Assembly: GCA_021811005.1 (NCBI GenBank)
Contig: JAJZPY010000037.1
Coordinates: forward strand, 1 to 16,853
From: Pseudomonadota bacterium
GTDB taxonomy: Bacteria > Pseudomonadota > Gammaproteobacteria > Burkholderiales > Ferrovaceae
Reading direction: 5' to 3'
DNA length: 16,853 nucleotides
This document shows positions 1 to 8,214 of this stretch, piece by piece (within the stretch, counting starts at the first letter, position 1; each line of letters opens with the position of its first letter). The notes below the pieces were generated by a model that ran no database searches, was not told where the DNA came from, and worked only from the letters and a program-made list of their open reading frames with translations. The translations under genes and the position numbers were made by a program.

Positions 1-1181
1 CCGATCTCCAGCGCGGAGATGTACTTGTCGGTGCCCGAACCATGCGTGCCCCAGGCCGGGGTTTCCGCGTCGTAGTAACCCACCGACAGCTTCCAGGCTT
101 GGGAGAACTCGTAGTTGCCGCCAATCCAGTACACGTTGATGTTTTTCTGGGCATCGTTGTACAGGCTGCCGGTGCCGGGGTTGCCGATGGTGTAGCCGTA
201 AATCTGGCTCATGGTCAGATCGGCGGCGGGGTTGCTGGGGGCCGAAATTTCCACGCGTTCATAGCCAGCGCGCAGGGTGAGGGGATCGATCACACGATAA
301 CGCAGCGTGGCCATGTAGGAGGTCAGGTCCACGAACGTCACGTTGACCGTGTTGGGGTTCGGGTTGGGGTTGATGCCGGTGGTGTCCTTGGCCACCTGGC
401 TGGTCAGCTGGACGCCAAAACGGTCTGCTTCATAGCCGATGTTGGCCTGGACGTTGCTGCGGGCCGAAGAGCTGTTGGCCATGCCGCCGAAACCGTACAA
501 CACGTTCACATTGACGTTGCCGAACTTGTTGGCGTACTTGACCGCGCTGTCCACGCGGGCATTGTCGGTTTCACCGCCGCCGCCGTAGAAGCCGGAGAAG
601 TTGATGGGCGAGAACATCTGCGCGTTCACCGGATCGTAGCCGCCGCCGGTGGCGGTGATCACGTCCAGCTGCAGGCTGTTCTGGCGACCCAAGGTGAGCG
701 CGCCCAGATCATGGTTGGACAGGCCCACGTAGGCATTGCGACCGAACAACTGGCCGTTCAGGCTCGTGTCCGCCACCATGGCGTTGGCGTTTTGCGCCGC
801 GCTGCCGTTGGCGAAGGTACAGGTTTTGCTGCCCGCCACGCAACCGGCGCCGGCGAGGCCTGACGTGCCCAATGTGCCGCTGCCCAGGTTGATGGCTGAT
901 TCAAGCTGGAAAAATGCCTTGTTGCCGTTGCCCAGGTCTTCCGAACCACGAATGCCCCAGCGGGTCTGGGATTCGCCGCCGTTCATCATGCCGACGGTGG
1001 TCCCGATCTTGTTGTAGGGGCCGCCCGTAGGCACGGCGCCGGTCACGAAATTGGGGCTGATGTTGCCCGCATTGGTCATCTGGACAATGCCCGCATCCAG
1101 GATGCCGTACAGCGTCACGTCGGCGTGCGCGACGCCGGACACGGCGCCCAGTGCAGCCAGTGCAAACAGGGATTTTTTCAT
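1..1181 (-). CDS. Gram-negative general porin (trimeric beta-barrel), 3' end outside the window
   Basis: This is an outer-membrane diffusion channel of the betaproteobacterial porin family. It starts at ATG 1181, with GGAG at 1190-1193 eight bases upstream. Residues 1-20 form a signal peptide with cleavage expected after Ala-His-Ala. The mature protein opens with DVTLYGILDAG, the family's first beta strand. Further family marks are TRWGIRGSEDLG near residue 75, GRNAYVGL and LGRQ, with alternating amphipathic strands throughout. 393 residues are visible, and the stop codon and the usual C-terminal aromatic residue lie beyond base 1, so the C-terminus cannot be assessed. Two cysteines in one loop (GAGC and KTC, about residues 113-121) could form a disulfide. 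The loop near residues 275-282 carries an NPNPNPN repeat. Substrate preference cannot be read from the sequence. The gene lies downstream of the efflux operon on the same strand, 213 bases from it, and is probably transcribed separately. Confidence 0.93.
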   Translation of the reverse strand, partial: MKKSLFALAALGAVSGVAHADVTLYGILDAGIVQMTNAGNISPNFVTGAVPTGGPYNKIGTTVGMMNGGESQTRWGIRGSEDLGNGNKAFFQLESAINLGSGTLGTSGLAGAGCVAGSKTCTFANGSAAQNANAMVADTSLNGQLFGRNAYVGLSNHDLGALTLGRQNSLQLDVITATGGGYDPVNAQMFSPINFSGFYGGGGETDNARVDSAVKYANKFGNVNVNVLYGFGGMANSSSARSNVQANIGYEADRFGVQLTSQVAKDTTGINPNPNPNTVNVTFVDLTSYMATLRYRVIDPLTLRAGYERVEISAPSNPAADLTMSQIYGYTIGNPGTGSLYNDAQKNINVYWIGGNYEFSQAWKLSVGYYDAETPAWGTHGSGTDKYISALEI

Positions 1182-1277
1182 TCGTATCGCTCCATGAATT
1201 ATTGACGTCATTCCATCGGCGGCCGGGCCGTCCGACTGACCTTGGCGATACTAGGGAGCGAATGTGACGGTTTGGTT

Positions 1278-1317
1278 AAAAAGCGATGACAGGACGCAGC
1301 CGGATGAGGGCTGCGTC
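1278..1317 (-). terminator. Possible terminator of the RND efflux operon; intergenic region 1182-1394
   Basis: Read on the minus strand, a perfect 9-bp stem (GACGCAGCC pairing with GGCTGCGTC, 1293-1317, 7-base loop) lies 78 bases after the stop of the outer-membrane factor gene. It is followed ten bases later by a run of five U (1278-1282). The gap between stem and U-run is longer than in a textbook intrinsic terminator, so this is tentative. In the rest of the 213-base gap I see no convincing porin promoter: a TAGTAT element around 1250 has no good -35 partner. Confidence 0.35.
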
Positions 1318-1394
1318 ATTTCTGCAACAAAAAAGAAAGTTTGAAAACAGGAATGGGGTGAAGCGGAAGGAGCCGCGCGTAACCGGCGTGCGCC

Positions 1395-2789
1395 TTACCA
1401 GGCGCCGCCGATGGCTCGGATGAGGCCGACGCTCGCTTCCACGCGCGCGGTGCGCACGTCGAGCTCCACGCGTTCGGTGCGCAGCTTGGCGTTTTCCGCG
1501 TCGATCACTTCAAGGTAGCTGACCGCGCCTTCGCGGTAGCGGTTGGTGGCAATGTCATAGGTGTGGCGTGCAGCAGCCACGGCGGCGAGCTGGTGGGCAT
1601 GCTGCTCGCTCAGGAAATGCAGCAGGGCCAGATTGTCTTCCACTTCCTTGAATGCCGTGAGCACGGTATTGCGGTAATTGGCTGCCGCTTCGCTCGTCTG
1701 CGCTTCGGCCTGCTTGACGGCCGCTTCACGCAGGCCGGCATCGAAAATATTGAGGAACGCCAGCGGACCGAGAGTCCAGAAACTGTTGGGGGCCGTCAGC
1801 AGGGCCCCGTTGCCGGTATTCTGGAAACCGCCGATGGCGCCCAGGGAAATTTCCGGGAAGAAAGCGGCCCGCGCCACGCCGATGTTGGCGTTGGCCGCCA
1901 CCACGCGCCGTTCGGCAGCCGAAATGTCCGGACGGCGCTGCAGCACCTGGGACGGAATGGTGGCCGGCACCTGCGGGTACACCGAAGCCAGGGGCTGCGG
2001 TGCGATGGAAAACGCCGAAGGCGACTGGCCCAGGAGTGCCGCGATGGCGTGCTCGTAGAGCGCGCGCTGGGACATGGCCTTGAACTTGAGCGCTTCTGTT
2101 TCCTCCAGCAGCGTCTGGGAACGCGCCACGTCGAGGCCGGACACGATGCCTTCGTCGTGGCGGCGCTGCATCAGCAAGAGCTCGCTCTGGTAGGCCTTGA
2201 TGGAATCGGCATAGAGCTGGATCTGGGAATCGAGCCCGCGCAACTGGAAATAGTTGGCGGCAAGCTGGGCCTGCAGGCTGAGCCGCACGGATTCCACGTC
2301 CTGCCGGCTGGCTTCGGCCAGCGCTTCGGCCGAAGTGACCGCGCTGCGGATGTGACCCCACAAGTCGATTTCATACAGCGTGCCCACCCCCAGCGCCGTA
2401 TTGCCGTACACGTTGGGCAGGCTGGGGCCGCGCAGCGGGCGGTTGACCGATTCGCGGTTGGTTTGCAGGTTGCCCACGGCATCGATTTCGGGATAAAGGC
2501 GGGCATTCTGCTCGGAAAAATACGCATTGGCCGCATCATAGCGGGCCAGGGCGGCCGCCAACTGGAAGCTGCCGGTCTCGAGTTGCTTTTCCATGCCGTC
2601 CAGCTGGGGATCCCCGAACACGGTCCACCATTCGCCGCGCGCAGCCTGGTCCGCCGGGCGCGCCACATGCCAGGGCCCCTCCTCCTTGAAGGTGGGGGTC
2701 ATGGGAGTGTCAGGGCGGGAATAGTCCGGAATCAGCGAGCAGCCGGACAACAGCACGGCCGCGACCGCTGCCGCACGAAGTCCTTTCAT
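1395..2789 (-). CDS. RND efflux outer-membrane factor, NodT/OprM family lipoprotein
   Basis: This is the outer-membrane channel of a tripartite efflux pump. The 464-residue length is normal for the family. The N-terminus is a lipoprotein signal with lipobox L-S-G-C, acylated cysteine at position 17. The typical WWTVFGDPQLD segment follows at 54-64, then two TolC-type outer-membrane efflux repeats (about 65-250 and 265-460) rich in heptad-like helical sequence. The ATG overlaps the stop of the adaptor gene by four bases (ATGA, 2786-2789). A purine-rich AAGGAAAAGG lies just upstream, so translation is probably coupled. It is the last gene of the permease-adaptor-channel operon. The substrate is unknown. 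Naming it oprM or cusC would go beyond the sequence. Confidence 0.93.
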   Translation of the reverse strand: MKGLRAAAVAAVLLSGCSLIPDYSRPDTPMTPTFKEEGPWHVARPADQAARGEWWTVFGDPQLDGMEKQLETGSFQLAAALARYDAANAYFSEQNARLYPEIDAVGNLQTNRESVNRPLRGPSLPNVYGNTALGVGTLYEIDLWGHIRSAVTSAEALAEASRQDVESVRLSLQAQLAANYFQLRGLDSQIQLYADSIKAYQSELLLMQRRHDEGIVSGLDVARSQTLLEETEALKFKAMSQRALYEHAIAALLGQSPSAFSIAPQPLASVYPQVPATIPSQVLQRRPDISAAERRVVAANANIGVARAAFFPEISLGAIGGFQNTGNGALLTAPNSFWTLGPLAFLNIFDAGLREAAVKQAEAQTSEAAANYRNTVLTAFKEVEDNLALLHFLSEQHAHQLAAVAAARHTYDIATNRYREGAVSYLEVIDAENAKLRTERVELDVRTARVEASVGLIRAIGGAW

Positions 2790-3982
2790 TTGCCTTTTCC
2801 TTGCGCATCAGGTTGTGCCACGGACGAAGCCGTCACGCGGACGAGATCGCCATCCTCGAGGGAGTCGGGCGGGCTGTCCACGATGCGGTCACCGGGCTCG
2901 AGGCCGGACAGCACTTCCACTTCGGAACCAAAATCGCGCCCCACCACCACTTTCTTGAGCTTGACGTGGTTGTCAGGCTGCAGCAGGGCCAGGTGCACGC
3001 CTTCGGTGCGCAGGATCAGGGCGCTGGCCGGGACACGCTGGATGGACGCGTTTTCCGGCAGTTCGAATCTCACTTCCGCATAGCTGCCAGGGGTGAGCAG
3101 TCCCTGCTTGTTGTCCACGGACAATTCAACCAGCAAGGTGCCGGAGTTGCCGCTGATGGAACCTGAAGTGCGCACCAGCTTGGCCTTGAAATCCATGCCG
3201 GGATGTTCCGGCACCGTCAGGGCCGCGGGCATGCCTACCTGGATCTGGCGGGTGTAATACTGGGGAACCGGCACGTACAGGCGCAGGGGATCGAGCGTGG
3301 CCACGTTGAACAGCTCGGTGCCGCTGCCGGCGCTGATGAGGGCGCCCACGTCCGTCTTGCGCGCCGTGATCACGCCGTCGAAAGGCGCCACCACGCGCTT
3401 GAAGTTTTCAAAAGCCTCGATGCGCTGCACGTTGGCGTGCGCCGCATCCACGGCCGCCTTGCGCGCTGCCAGGTCCGCCACCTTCTGGTCGGTGTCCTGT
3501 TTGGACACGGAATCGGTGGCCAGCAGGTTGCGCCAGCGCCGGGCCGTGACTTCGGCCAGTTCCTGGTTGGCAACAGCGCTTGCGAGATCGGCCTTGGCCT
3601 GGTCGAGCTGGTGATCCAGTTCCGGGGTGTCGATTTCAGCCAGCAGCTCGCCCGACTTCACGTGCGCGCCGATGTCGTGGTACCAGCGCAGCAGGTAGCC
3701 GTCCACCCGGGCCAGGATGGGCGCATCGATGTACGGTTGCAGGCTGCCCGGCAGGATGAGCGCGCGCACGGCCTTGCCGTGGTGCGGCGAAATCACGCTC
3801 ACGGCCGGTATGGCCTGCTGCTGCGTCCAGGTGTTGTTTTCATGGCTTTCGCGGTATCGGGTGAACAACCCCCAGGCCACAACGATCAGGGCCACGGCCA
3901 GGGCGATCACGCCGACGCGTTTCAGCCGCGCCTTCATTTCCGGCGTCAATCCTCCTACATTCAGCTCCGGCTCATGTTGCAT
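2786..3982 (-). CDS. RND efflux periplasmic adaptor (membrane fusion protein, HlyD/AcrA family)
   Basis: The adaptor links the inner-membrane permease to the outer-membrane channel. I chose ATG 3982 (398 residues) because AGGAG at 3989-3993 sits six bases upstream. The in-frame ATG at 4018 has no ribosome binding site. A single N-terminal membrane anchor spans about 23-40; there is no lipobox, so it is an anchored type rather than an AcrA-like lipoprotein. The lipoyl half-motifs lie at 85-120 (ARVDGYL, GAHVKSGELLAEID) and 197-216 (VVAPFDGVITAR). They flank an alpha-helical hairpin at about 121-190, and beta-barrel and membrane-proximal domains follow. The start lies inside the last codons of the permease gene (11-base overlap) and the stop overlaps the next start by ATGA, so all three proteins are likely made from one message. 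Confidence 0.93.
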   Translation of the reverse strand: MQHEPELNVGGLTPEMKARLKRVGVIALAVALIVVAWGLFTRYRESHENNTWTQQQAIPAVSVISPHHGKAVRALILPGSLQPYIDAPILARVDGYLLRWYHDIGAHVKSGELLAEIDTPELDHQLDQAKADLASAVANQELAEVTARRWRNLLATDSVSKQDTDQKVADLAARKAAVDAAHANVQRIEAFENFKRVVAPFDGVITARKTDVGALISAGSGTELFNVATLDPLRLYVPVPQYYTRQIQVGMPAALTVPEHPGMDFKAKLVRTSGSISGNSGTLLVELSVDNKQGLLTPGSYAEVRFELPENASIQRVPASALILRTEGVHLALLQPDNHVKLKKVVVGRDFGSEVEVLSGLEPGDRIVDSPPDSLEDGDLVRVTASSVAQPDAQGKGK

Positions 3983-6900
3983 TCGGCTCTCCTGTGGCTT
4001 CGAGATCTTCCCCTTCATGGTGGGAATGGAATTTGTCCTTGGCGTGCACCAGGCTGAACACCACGGGCACGAAAATCAGCGTACTGAGGGTGGCGATGGT
4101 CAGCCCCCCGATCACGGCCCGTCCCAGCGGCGCGTTCTGCTCGCCGCCGTCGCCCAGGCCCAGGGCCATGGGCAACATGCCGATGATCATGGCGAGCGCC
4201 GTCATCAACACCGGGCGAAAGCGGGTGAAGCCCGCTTCCACTGCCGCCTTGGCCGCATCGTGCGTGATGTGCAGGCGCTCGCGGGCAAAGCTGATCACCA
4301 GAATGCTGTTGGCGGTGGCCACGCCCATGCACATGATGGCGCCCGTGAGGGCCGGCACGGACAAGGTGGTGTGCGTCATGAACAGCATCCAGATGATGCC
4401 GGCCAGGGCGGACGGCAGCGCGGTGATGATGACGAAGGGATCGAGCCAGGACTGGAAGTTCACCACGATCAGCAGGTAAATCAGCAGGATCGAGGCGGCC
4501 AGGCCGAGCAGCAGGCCGGTGAAGGATTTCTCCATGATGGGCACCTGGCCCAGCACCTGAACCGTGGCCCCCTTGGGAATTTCCGAACGGTGCTTGTCGA
4601 TCAGCTGGTGGATGTCGTCCGCCACGGCTCCCAGGTCCTGGCCCTGGATGGCCGCATAAATGTCGAAGGACGGCTGGATGGCGTAGTGGGTGACGACCGC
4701 TTCGGTGACGTCGCGCGTGATGGTGGCCAGCCCGCCCAGCACCTGCATGCGCTGCAGGTCGCGCGTGGCGCCGGCCTCGCCCGCGGAAGGCGTGGTTTTT
4801 GCGCTCTTGACCGTGATGGGCACGTTTTCCAGGGCCGACAGGCTGTCAATGCGGTACTGCGGCGTCTGCACCACGATCGGATAGGACACGCCATTGCGCG
4901 GGTTGAGCCAGAAAGTGGGGGCGATCTGGAAACTGCCGGAGAGCGTGGCCATGAGGTTGTTGGACACGTCGCGTTCCGTCACGCCCACGGTCTGCGCCCG
5001 CGTGCGATCCACGTCCACATCGAACTGCGGGTAGTTGGCCGATTGCTGGATGCGCGCGTCGGCAATGCCATTGATGTGCTGCACCCGGCGCAGCATCCTG
5101 CCGATGTAGGCCAGGTTGGCATCGTGGTTGGGGCCCTTGACCTGGATGTCGATGGGGGCCGGCGCACCGAAGTTGAGAATCTGACTCACCATGTCCGCCG
5201 GCAGGAACGCGAAGGACGTGCCCGGGAATTTTTCCGGCAGCACCGTGCGCAGCCGCTTGATGTAGTCCGCCGTGGAACCGTGGTTGTCGTTCAGGGAAAT
5301 CAGGATGTCGCCGTCTTCCGGGCCGACGGTGCCGGTGTTGCTGTACGCGGTGTTGATGCCGCTCACGGTCAGTCCGATGTTGTCCACGATGTTGTCCATT
5401 TCATCGCGGGGAATCTCCTGGCGGATGGCCATCTCGATCTTGTCGAACAGGCTGGCCGTCTCTTCCACCCGCGTGCCCACCTGGGCGCGCACGTGCATCT
5501 TGATCTGGCCGGAATCCACGTCCGGGAAGAAATTCCGCCCCAGGAAAGGCAGCAGGACAAAAGACGACAGCACCACCGCCATGAAGGCGGGAATGAACAC
5601 CTTGCGGCGGTTCACGGCCGCCTGCAGCAGCCGCGCATAGCCGTGGCGCAGCTGGGAAAAGCGCACTTCGAAGCCGCGCTGGAAGGCCACCAGGGCAAAC
5701 TTGATCTGGTGCGGGAAAGGCTGCTTGCGGTGGGTGGGATCCATCACCCACTGGTCGTGCAGGGACGCGTGCGGCGCTTCGCTGTGCGCCTTGAGCAGGT
5801 AATTGGCCACCGTCGGCACGAACGTCTGCGACAGGATGAAGGAGGCGATCATGGCAAACACCACGGCTTCAGCCATGGGCACGAACAGGTAGCGCGACAC
5901 TCCGGTGAGGAAAAACATCGGGATGAACACGATGCAGATGCTGAAGGTGGATACGAAGGCCGGCTGCACGATCTGGCTCGCGCCGTCGATGATCGCGGTG
6001 CGCACGTCCTTGCCGAACTCCAGGTGGTGGTTGATGTTTTCGATCATGACCGTGGCATCGTCCACCAGGATCCCCACCGCCAGCGCCAGGCCGCCCAGGG
6101 TCATGACGTTCATGGTCTCGCCCAGCGCCGACAGGCAAGTGATGGAAAAGAGGATCGCCAGGGGAATGGACGCCCCAATGATGAGGGTGGAACGCCAGCT
6201 GCCCAGGAACAGCAGGATCATGAGGCTGGTGAGCAGGGCCGCGATGATGGCTTCACGCACCACGCCGGAAATGGCGGCTTTCACGAAAATCGACTGGTCG
6301 GCGAGCGGGCTCAACTTGAGGCCGGCCGGCAGCGTTTCCTTGAGCAGGGGCAGTTTTTCGCGCACGCCGGAAATGATGTCCAGGGTGGAAGCCGAGCCGT
6401 TCTTGAGCACGGTGAGCAGCACCGAACGCCGGCCGTCCACGCGCACGATGTTGATTTGCGGCGGATAGCCGTCGCGCACGTGCGCCACGTCGCGCAGGAA
6501 AATGGTGCTGGTGCCGGCCTGCTTGATGGGGGAATGGTTGGTGACCGTCTTGACGGGAATGTTGTTGAGCACTTCGAACTCGTCCGGACTGTCGTTGATC
6601 CGGATGTTGTATTCGAACTTGCCGATCTTTTCGGTGCCGGCCGGAATGATCAGGTTCTGGGCCGCCAGCGCGTCGCTCACGTCCGTGGGGGACACGCCCT
6701 TGGACTGCATGGCCTGGGGATCCAGGTCCACCTGGATCTGCCGCACCTTGCCGCCGTACGGCGAGGTCATGGCGCTGCCGGGCACGGTGGCGAGCTGCGG
6801 ACGAATGAAGTTCTGGCCCCAGTCGAACAGTTTCTGCTCGGGAATGGTGGGACTGGACAGGGCAATCTGCAGGATCGGCACCGTGGCCGCGTTGTAGTTG

Positions 6901-7295
6901 AGGATCAGCGGCGGGGTCATGCCGGGCGGCATGAACTTGAGGATCGTCTGGGAAATGGAAGTCACCTGGGCCGTGGCGGTGCGGATGTCCACGGTGGGCT
7001 GGAAAAAGATCTTGACGATGCCGTAGCCCGGCAGGGAGGTGGACTCGATGTGCTCGATGTCGTTGACGGTGGACGTCAGGTAGCGTTCATAGGCGTACAG
7101 GACACGCCCCGACATGTCTTCCGGCGAAAGTCCGGAATAGGTCCAGACGGCACTGATGACCGGAATGCGGATGTCCGGAAAAATGTCCGTGGGCGTGCGC
7201 AGGATGGAAAACACCCCGGCCAGCAGGATCAGCAGCGCGAACACGATGAACGTGTAGGGGCGGCTCAGTGCCAGCTTGACAACCCACGACATCAT
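3972..7295 (-). CDS. RND efflux permease, AcrB-like (HAE1-type) inner-membrane transporter
   Basis: This is a proton-driven exporter of the resistance-nodulation-division superfamily. I use ATG 7295 (1107 residues, beginning MMSWVVKLAL) because AGGA at 7305-7308 precedes it by nine bases. The longer frame from 7349 adds 18 residues without family similarity. Twelve membrane segments can be placed: TM1 at 15-33, TM2-TM6 at about 342-498, TM7 at about 566-585, TM8-TM12 at about 926-1083, with two large periplasmic porter/docking loops. TM4 keeps the paired aspartates (VDDATV, Asp412-Asp413). The TM10 position of the AcrB proton-relay lysine is alanine (GVATANSILV, Ala995). The TM11 Arg and Thr (FRPVLMTALA) are retained. 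It is some 60-80 residues longer than AcrB, partly in a 830-855 loop rich in Ala, Gly and Thr and in the TM6-TM7 linker. It is first in the operon. Substrate is not predictable; a heavy-metal CusA-type pump is less likely because the methionine relay is not evident. Confidence 0.95.
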   Translation of the reverse strand: MMSWVVKLALSRPYTFIVFALLILLAGVFSILRTPTDIFPDIRIPVISAVWTYSGLSPEDMSGRVLYAYERYLTSTVNDIEHIESTSLPGYGIVKIFFQPTVDIRTATAQVTSISQTILKFMPPGMTPPLILNYNAATVPILQIALSSPTIPEQKLFDWGQNFIRPQLATVPGSAMTSPYGGKVRQIQVDLDPQAMQSKGVSPTDVSDALAAQNLIIPAGTEKIGKFEYNIRINDSPDEFEVLNNIPVKTVTNHSPIKQAGTSTIFLRDVAHVRDGYPPQINIVRVDGRRSVLLTVLKNGSASTLDIISGVREKLPLLKETLPAGLKLSPLADQSIFVKAAISGVVREAIIAALLTSLMILLFLGSWRSTLIIGASIPLAILFSITCLSALGETMNVMTLGGLALAVGILVDDATVMIENINHHLEFGKDVRTAIIDGASQIVQPAFVSTFSICIVFIPMFFLTGVSRYLFVPMAEAVVFAMIASFILSQTFVPTVANYLLKAHSEAPHASLHDQWVMDPTHRKQPFPHQIKFALVAFQRGFEVRFSQLRHGYARLLQAAVNRRKVFIPAFMAVVLSSFVLLPFLGRNFFPDVDSGQIKMHVRAQVGTRVEETASLFDKIEMAIRQEIPRDEMDNIVDNIGLTVSGINTAYSNTGTVGPEDGDILISLNDNHGSTADYIKRLRTVLPEKFPGTSFAFLPADMVSQILNFGAPAPIDIQVKGPNHDANLAYIGRMLRRVQHINGIADARIQQSANYPQFDVDVDRTRAQTVGVTERDVSNNLMATLSGSFQIAPTFWLNPRNGVSYPIVVQTPQYRIDSLSALENVPITVKSAKTTPSAGEAGATRDLQRMQVLGGLATITRDVTEAVVTHYAIQPSFDIYAAIQGQDLGAVADDIHQLIDKHRSEIPKGATVQVLGQVPIMEKSFTGLLLGLAASILLIYLLIVVNFQSWLDPFVIITALPSALAGIIWMLFMTHTTLSVPALTGAIMCMGVATANSILVISFARERLHITHDAAKAAVEAGFTRFRPVLMTALAMIIGMLPMALGLGDGGEQNAPLGRAVIGGLTIATLSTLIFVPVVFSLVHAKDKFHSHHEGEDLEATGEPNAT

Positions 7296-7314
7296 AACGG
7301 TTATTCCTTTTTTA

Positions 7315-7342
7315 ACTATGCACCGGGGGTCTCCCCGGCCAA
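7315..7342 (-). promoter_or_regulatory. Candidate promoter/operator of the efflux operon with a palindrome in its spacer
   Basis: In the 127 bases between trpC and the permease gene, a perfect inverted repeat CCGGGG-GTCT-CCCCGG occupies 7323-7338. On the minus strand it fills most of the space between a weak -35 (TTGGCC, 7337-7342) and a weak -10 (CATAGT, 7315-7320), 16 bases apart. That is a plausible repressor or activator site, but both hexamers match only 4 of 6 consensus positions, so the promoter is speculative. No regulator gene lies nearby. Confidence 0.3.
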
Positions 7343-7422
7343 ACCGCAAATTCTGCCAGCATCCGGCCGCCCGGCTGTAACCAATTGTAGTGGCAACAGG
7401 CGGTCAGGACGGCGGAAAACGT

Positions 7423-8214
7423 TCAGGGACCGAACAAGGCTTCCAGCGCCACGCCGGGATCAGCCGCCCGCATGAAGGTTTCCCCCACCAGGAAGGCCTG
7501 CACGCCGCGGGCGCGCATGGCCGCCACGTCCTCCCGGGTTGCGATGCCGCTTTCGGTGATGGGCAGGCGTCCGGCCGGCACCTGGGCAGAGAGGGTCCAG
7601 GTGGTTTCCAGGCGGGTTTCAAAGGTGCGCAGGTTGCGGTTGTTGATGCCCACCAGGGGCGTCTCGAGCCGGAGCGCCCGCTGCAGTTCGTCGCCATCGT
7701 GCACTTCCACCAGCACCGCCAGTCCAAGACCCTTCGCCAGGGCGGCCAGGGCCTCCAGGTCCGGCTGCGGCAGGGCCGCCACGATGAGGAGGATGGCGTC
7801 CGCCCCCATGACGCGGGATTCGTACACCTGGTAGGGATCCACGATGAAATCCTTGCGCAGCACCGGCAGGGCACAGGCCGCGCGCGCCTGCCGCAGGAAC
7901 TCGGGGGCGCCCTGGAAATAGTCGCGGTCGGTCAGCACGGACAGGCAGGCAGCGCCGTGCCGTTCGTAGCTGGCGGCAATGCGGTCGGGATGAAAGTCTT
8001 CGCGCAGGACGCCCTTGCTGGGGCTGGCCTTCTTGACTTCCGCAATCACCGCCGGCCGGCCCTGCGCCACGCGGGCGCGCAGTGCACCTTCGAAATCGCG
8101 CACGGGGGGGGCCGTTGCCACAGCCTCCTTGAGCGCCTCGAGCGGTACCTGGCGGGCCGCCTCGGCCACTTCGCGCGCCTTGGTGGCCAGGATGCGGTCG
8201 AGTACCGTGCTCAC
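7423..8214 (-). CDS. trpC: Indole-3-glycerol-phosphate synthase
   Basis: The enzyme converts 1-(2-carboxyphenylamino)-1-deoxyribulose 5-phosphate to indole-3-glycerol phosphate, the fourth step of tryptophan synthesis, in the cytosol. The 263 residues form a single TIM barrel of normal length, not fused to TrpF. Conserved segments are IAEVKKASPSKG (57-68, catalytic lysine and phosphate site), VLTDRDYFQG (93-102), LRKDFIVDPYQV (119-130), GINNRNL (189-195) and ESGI (221-224). The start is GTG at 8214, overlapping the trpD stop as GTGA, so translation is probably coupled. A run of eight C on the coding strand (8104-8111) encodes Ala35-Pro-Pro-Val38 in frame. I see no convincing terminator after the stop, so some read-through into the efflux operon on the same strand is possible. 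Confidence 0.97.
   Translation of the reverse strand: MSTVLDRILATKAREVAEAARQVPLEALKEAVATAPPVRDFEGALRARVAQGRPAVIAEVKKASPSKGVLREDFHPDRIAASYERHGAACLSVLTDRDYFQGAPEFLRQARAACALPVLRKDFIVDPYQVYESRVMGADAILLIVAALPQPDLEALAALAKGLGLAVLVEVHDGDELQRALRLETPLVGINNRNLRTFETRLETTWTLSAQVPAGRLPITESGIATREDVAAMRARGVQAFLVGETFMRAADPGVALEALFGP

Noticed and set aside
350..375. Repeated GGGG/GGG runs in the porin gene as a possible G-quadruplex
   Set aside because: Only three closely spaced runs; they simply encode the NPNPNPN loop.
1203..1210. TGACGTCA palindrome upstream of the porin
   Set aside because: An 8-base palindrome is likely by chance and another copy lies inside the DUF502 gene.
3983..4018. Longer start for the adaptor protein at 4018
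   Set aside because: No ribosome binding site precedes it, while AGGAG is well placed before 3982.
7296..7349. Longer start for the permease at 7349
   Set aside because: The extra 18 residues match nothing in the family, and the ribosome binding site is placed for 7295.
3717..7475. Very long open frame (about 1250 codons) on the plus strand, opposite the RND permease
   Set aside because: It is antisense to a clear transporter gene. Its translation is His/Gly/Arg/Gln-rich with no domain, as expected when the opposite strand of a GC-rich gene is read.
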